From: UBA817 sp049889215
GTDB taxonomy: Bacteria > Margulisbacteria > Marinamargulisbacteria > UBA817
Length of the DNA: 61,093 nucleotides
Direction of reading: 5' to 3'
Assembly: GCA_049889215.1 (NCBI GenBank)
Contig: JBMHDV010000034.1
Coordinates: 1-61,093, forward strand
Made by a program: the position numbers and the translations under genes. The notes beneath the pieces are model-generated. The model saw only the letters and a program-made list of their open reading frames with translations, did not search any database and was not told where the DNA came from. Below are positions 58,778 through 61,093 of this stretch, one piece after another. Position 1 is the stretch's first letter; each line of letters begins with the position of its first letter.

Positions 58778-61093
58778 ATGTCACGATTTTTTTTAATTTT
58801 TATTATTAAATTATGTTTAATAACACCACTTATGTCGCTTACTGCAACATCTGTGATCCAGGTAACCTTATCGGATACAAACACTGGATTACTAGAAGGA
58901 AATCATCCTGCGGAAGTGATGATTATTGATCAAGCAACAAATATTAGGCACTGGCACACCAACCAGACATTAACATTTAAAAATGGATTTACTGAAATCA
59001 TTTTAGGCCCTGTTGATGATATCTCCAATGTAAAATCACCACGAGTGGTTGTACTTATAAATCAAAGCCGTCTTGAATTCCCCATTCACCCAACACTTTT
59101 CTCTGTACATAGTCACCGCGCAGAGCAATTAAGCGATACTACTGCACTTTTTGTTAAAAATGGGAATGTAGGATTTGGGGTTAATGAGCCGGCTAAGAAA
59201 ATTGATATTTTAGGTGACATCCAAATTCAAGGGGCTCAATCATCTATTATGTTTAAAGATGGACCATCATTAACAGCACTTAGCTTAACTCAATTATTGC
59301 AATTGCCAAACCAAATCTCGACATCATTTAATCAAGTTAATCAAACCATTCAATCGTTAAATCAGGATGTCACTACATCTGTCGGGTCTATTCAATCGAC
59401 AATATCAGCGTTACAAGCCTCCATAAATATTTTAGAAACACAAACTGGAGCATCCCCAATTCAGATTAGCGGAAATTATGATAACCAATTACTTAAAATC
59501 AATTTAAATGGGGAAATTGCACCATTTACTGATTTGTATCAGTCCAATCAAACCAACTATTTTTTAAGAACAAATCAAGGGCAATCTTATGCAACTGAAT
59601 TTTCAGATCAATTTTCGATAATTAATAATCAACTTACCATTAATGAAACGGATAGAATCAGTATTCAAGATCACCCCTTACCCAACACAATTTCAAATGG
59701 TCAAATTCGGTATAATAATGGCAACTTTTATGTCGCTAATAATGGAAGTTGGAGAAATATTATTGAAGAACACTCGATTGATGAGTATCTTGAAATCACG
59801 AATCAATCAACCAATCAAGTTCAATTAGGTGCAAACCGTGGCGGCCTACTATTTGATGGAACCAATTATCACCTATGGCAAAATGGTTGGCAACAATTGC
59901 ATAATCCTGATGCTTCACAATTACCAGTATCAAATTCAGCAACGTTTGTTGTAGTTAATGACGACAATGCATTTTCTAAACGCTCATTAAGCACCAATGC
60001 ATCATTAACATTAAATCAATCAGGGCTTAAAGTGAATGATAGTGAATTAACAGATCAAGCATTGGTGGTTTGGCAAGACAATCAATTTAAAGCTGTCACA
60101 ATACCATCTAATAGCGGTCTTTCATTTAACAATCGTTCCTTATCACTCGCTGCTCCCATTCAAATAACACAAAATTCAAAAGTTGGGATTGGTATTGATC
60201 CTACTGAAACATTGGACGTGAACGGAGCCATTCGATTGCGCACTCTCCCGCTCCAATCACAGTCCAATGTTTCGGCAGGCTCTATTTTATTTGATGGAAA
60301 TCATTTCAAAGGATGGGATGGATCGGAGTGGCACGTATTTACTCAAGCAACAACATCAACAGGTTCAACTAATGATTGGCAAACCAATGGGTCCAACTTA
60401 ACTACATCGCCCAATGGGAACGTGGGAATTAAGGTTGATAACCCACAAGCAACATTGGATATTAATGGATCAGTTCGAATTAGAGATATTTCGAATACGG
60501 GCACGTCACACCCAGTCATGATGATTGATACGAATGGTGATGTTATGAAAGGCAGCTTATCTTTTTCAGATGTTTTACCAAGCGTTTCCGGTGCTACAAA
60601 TGGTCAATTATTAGGCGTCAGTAATAACGCATGGGCACCTGTTGATCTGCAAGGGTCTTCAACAATTGCAATGGATGGGTTCCAAGCTCATTTATCAACA
60701 TCAAACATTAGAGATAATGATGTGTATATGTTTAAAAATAATCAATGGCAAGCACAGCAACTTACATCCTCAAATCGTCACATAACATTAACATCGACAG
60801 GGTTGGATTTGGCGACATCAAATGTAAGTAATCGTAGTATTTTATACTTCGATACTGATGCCTGGGTTACACAACCATTGATTAACCCCAATCGTGAAGT
60901 GATGATTGACAGTGATGGGTTACGATTATCCCAAATGGGAGCCATAACTGGGCAACAGTTAACCTGGGATGGCGCATCATGGGTGCCATCACGAAATGAA
61001 ACAGTTTCATACCAAGCAGCTAATGGTGTGCAGTTAATAAATAACACCTTTCAACTTGCAAGTAATCTAAGCTGGGCAAATAATACCTTTACT
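58778..61093 (+). CDS. Large exported tail-fibre-like repeat protein, 3' part missing
   Basis: An open frame of at least 772 codons that runs off the right edge. The start ATG at 58778 leads a signal peptide (MSRFFLIFIIKLCLITPLMS). Three repeats carry a VG[IF]G-x(4-5)-P-x(4)-D-[VI]-x-G motif near residues 131, 469 and 549 (VGFGVNEPAKKIDILG, VGIGIDPTETLDVNG, VGIKVDNPQATLDING). This is a pattern common in intramolecular-chaperone fibre and adhesin proteins. A coiled-coil stretch lies around residues 190-225. Between are many short Asn/Ser/Thr-rich beta units with W-x-N or N-x-W motifs. It is probably a surface adhesin. Confidence 0.75.
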   Translation, partial: MSRFFLIFIIKLCLITPLMSLTATSVIQVTLSDTNTGLLEGNHPAEVMIIDQATNIRHWHTNQTLTFKNGFTEIILGPVDDISNVKSPRVVVLINQSRLEFPIHPTLFSVHSHRAEQLSDTTALFVKNGNVGFGVNEPAKKIDILGDIQIQGAQSSIMFKDGPSLTALSLTQLLQLPNQISTSFNQVNQTIQSLNQDVTTSVGSIQSTISALQASINILETQTGASPIQISGNYDNQLLKINLNGEIAPFTDLYQSNQTNYFLRTNQGQSYATEFSDQFSIINNQLTINETDRISIQDHPLPNTISNGQIRYNNGNFYVANNGSWRNIIEEHSIDEYLEITNQSTNQVQLGANRGGLLFDGTNYHLWQNGWQQLHNPDASQLPVSNSATFVVVNDDNAFSKRSLSTNASLTLNQSGLKVNDSELTDQALVVWQDNQFKAVTIPSNSGLSFNNRSLSLAAPIQITQNSKVGIGIDPTETLDVNGAIRLRTLPLQSQSNVSAGSILFDGNHFKGWDGSEWHVFTQATTSTGSTNDWQTNGSNLTTSPNGNVGIKVDNPQATLDINGSVRIRDISNTGTSHPVMMIDTNGDVMKGSLSFSDVLPSVSGATNGQLLGVSNNAWAPVDLQGSSTIAMDGFQAHLSTSNIRDNDVYMFKNNQWQAQQLTSSNRHITLTSTGLDLATSNVSNRSILYFDTDAWVTQPLINPNREVMIDSDGLRLSQMGAITGQQLTWDGASWVPSRNETVSYQAANGVQLINNTFQLASNLSWANNTFT

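Noticed and set aside
1..61093. CRISPR array, prophage or insertion sequence
   Set aside because: No regular short repeats with spacers, no transposase, integrase or phage structural genes other than the tail-fibre-like surface protein.

Overview
This is a compact, AT-rich bacterial chromosome segment with the standard genetic code. It carries core metabolism, DNA repair and translation genes. Several traits point to a diderm, uncultured-phylum lineage: outer-membrane-barrel-like proteins, an S-layer-homology (SLH) protein with a signal peptide, a SUF-only Fe-S system, a ResB/CcsA cytochrome c maturation cluster, class I aldolase, an HCF101-like Mrp and a two-gene TIGR03545/TIGR03546 pair. 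My best guess is a Margulisbacteria/Marinamargulisbacteria relative. That is an inference from gene content, since no rRNA lies in the window.

Layout. 1-1.8 kb: edge of a YccA/Bax-inhibitor gene, aldolase and an A-type Fe-S carrier. 1.8-2.05 kb: a small non-coding repeat element. 2-5.5 kb: minus-strand DUF481-like/trpF/trpC/cysE operon. 5.6-6.5 kb: a gene resembling a mitochondrial carrier. 6.5-16.2 kb: priA, a methyltransferase, a Na/Ca exchanger, fabI, a lipase-maturation-factor homologue, hisS-hisA-antiporter and a PhoU/DUF47-like gene. 16.2-21.7 kb: the minus-strand operon sufB-C-D-S-U-nfu. 21.8-28.8 kb: fabL-like reductase, secreted protein, resB, ccsA, M20 peptidase and DUF2779. 28.7-32.7 kb: SRPBCC protein, then argS downstream of an SLH protein downstream of tRNA-Phe. 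32.8-34.5 kb: tRNA-Thr and a MORN-like repeat protein with an NLS-like tail. 34.7-38.9 kb: an accessory-looking group of nucleosidase-glycosyltransferase fusion, decayed DUF4116 gene, ParB-like protein and SPL-like radical-SAM enzyme. 38.9-44.4 kb: DOT1-like methyltransferase, cysteine-free CsoR-like regulator, xth-nth, mrp and two exported proteins. 44.4-58.6 kb: two GT4 glycosyltransferases with a six-hairpin glycosidase, der, ilvA-fmt-hisF, the TIGR03545/46 pair, HEAT protein, shikimate kinase, and mtaB-miaB. 58.8 kb to the right edge: a large exported repeat protein that runs off the window.

The genome is tightly packed. Co-directional genes often overlap by 1-8 nt, and six of nine convergent pairs overlap by exactly 4 nt at their stop codons. 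Many promoters place a -10-like hexamer only 6-7 nt before the start codon, which implies leaderless mRNAs. Genes with a clear Shine-Dalgarno (SD) and leader (aldolase, carrier-like gene, fabI, suf genes) form a second class. I saw no convincing rho-independent terminators. Apart from the decayed DUF4116 locus (about 36.06-36.97 kb), no gene-free stretch exceeds 300 bases.

The most unusual content has a eukaryote-facing flavour: a three-repeat mitochondrial-carrier-like protein, a MORN-like protein ending in a bipartite-NLS-like motif, a broken DUF4116 gene and a DOT1-like methyltransferase. Together they suggest, without proving, a lineage that interacts with protist hosts. The other candidate for an undescribed system is the nucleosidase-GT2 / ParB-like / SPL-like group, in which the last two genes are translationally coupled.
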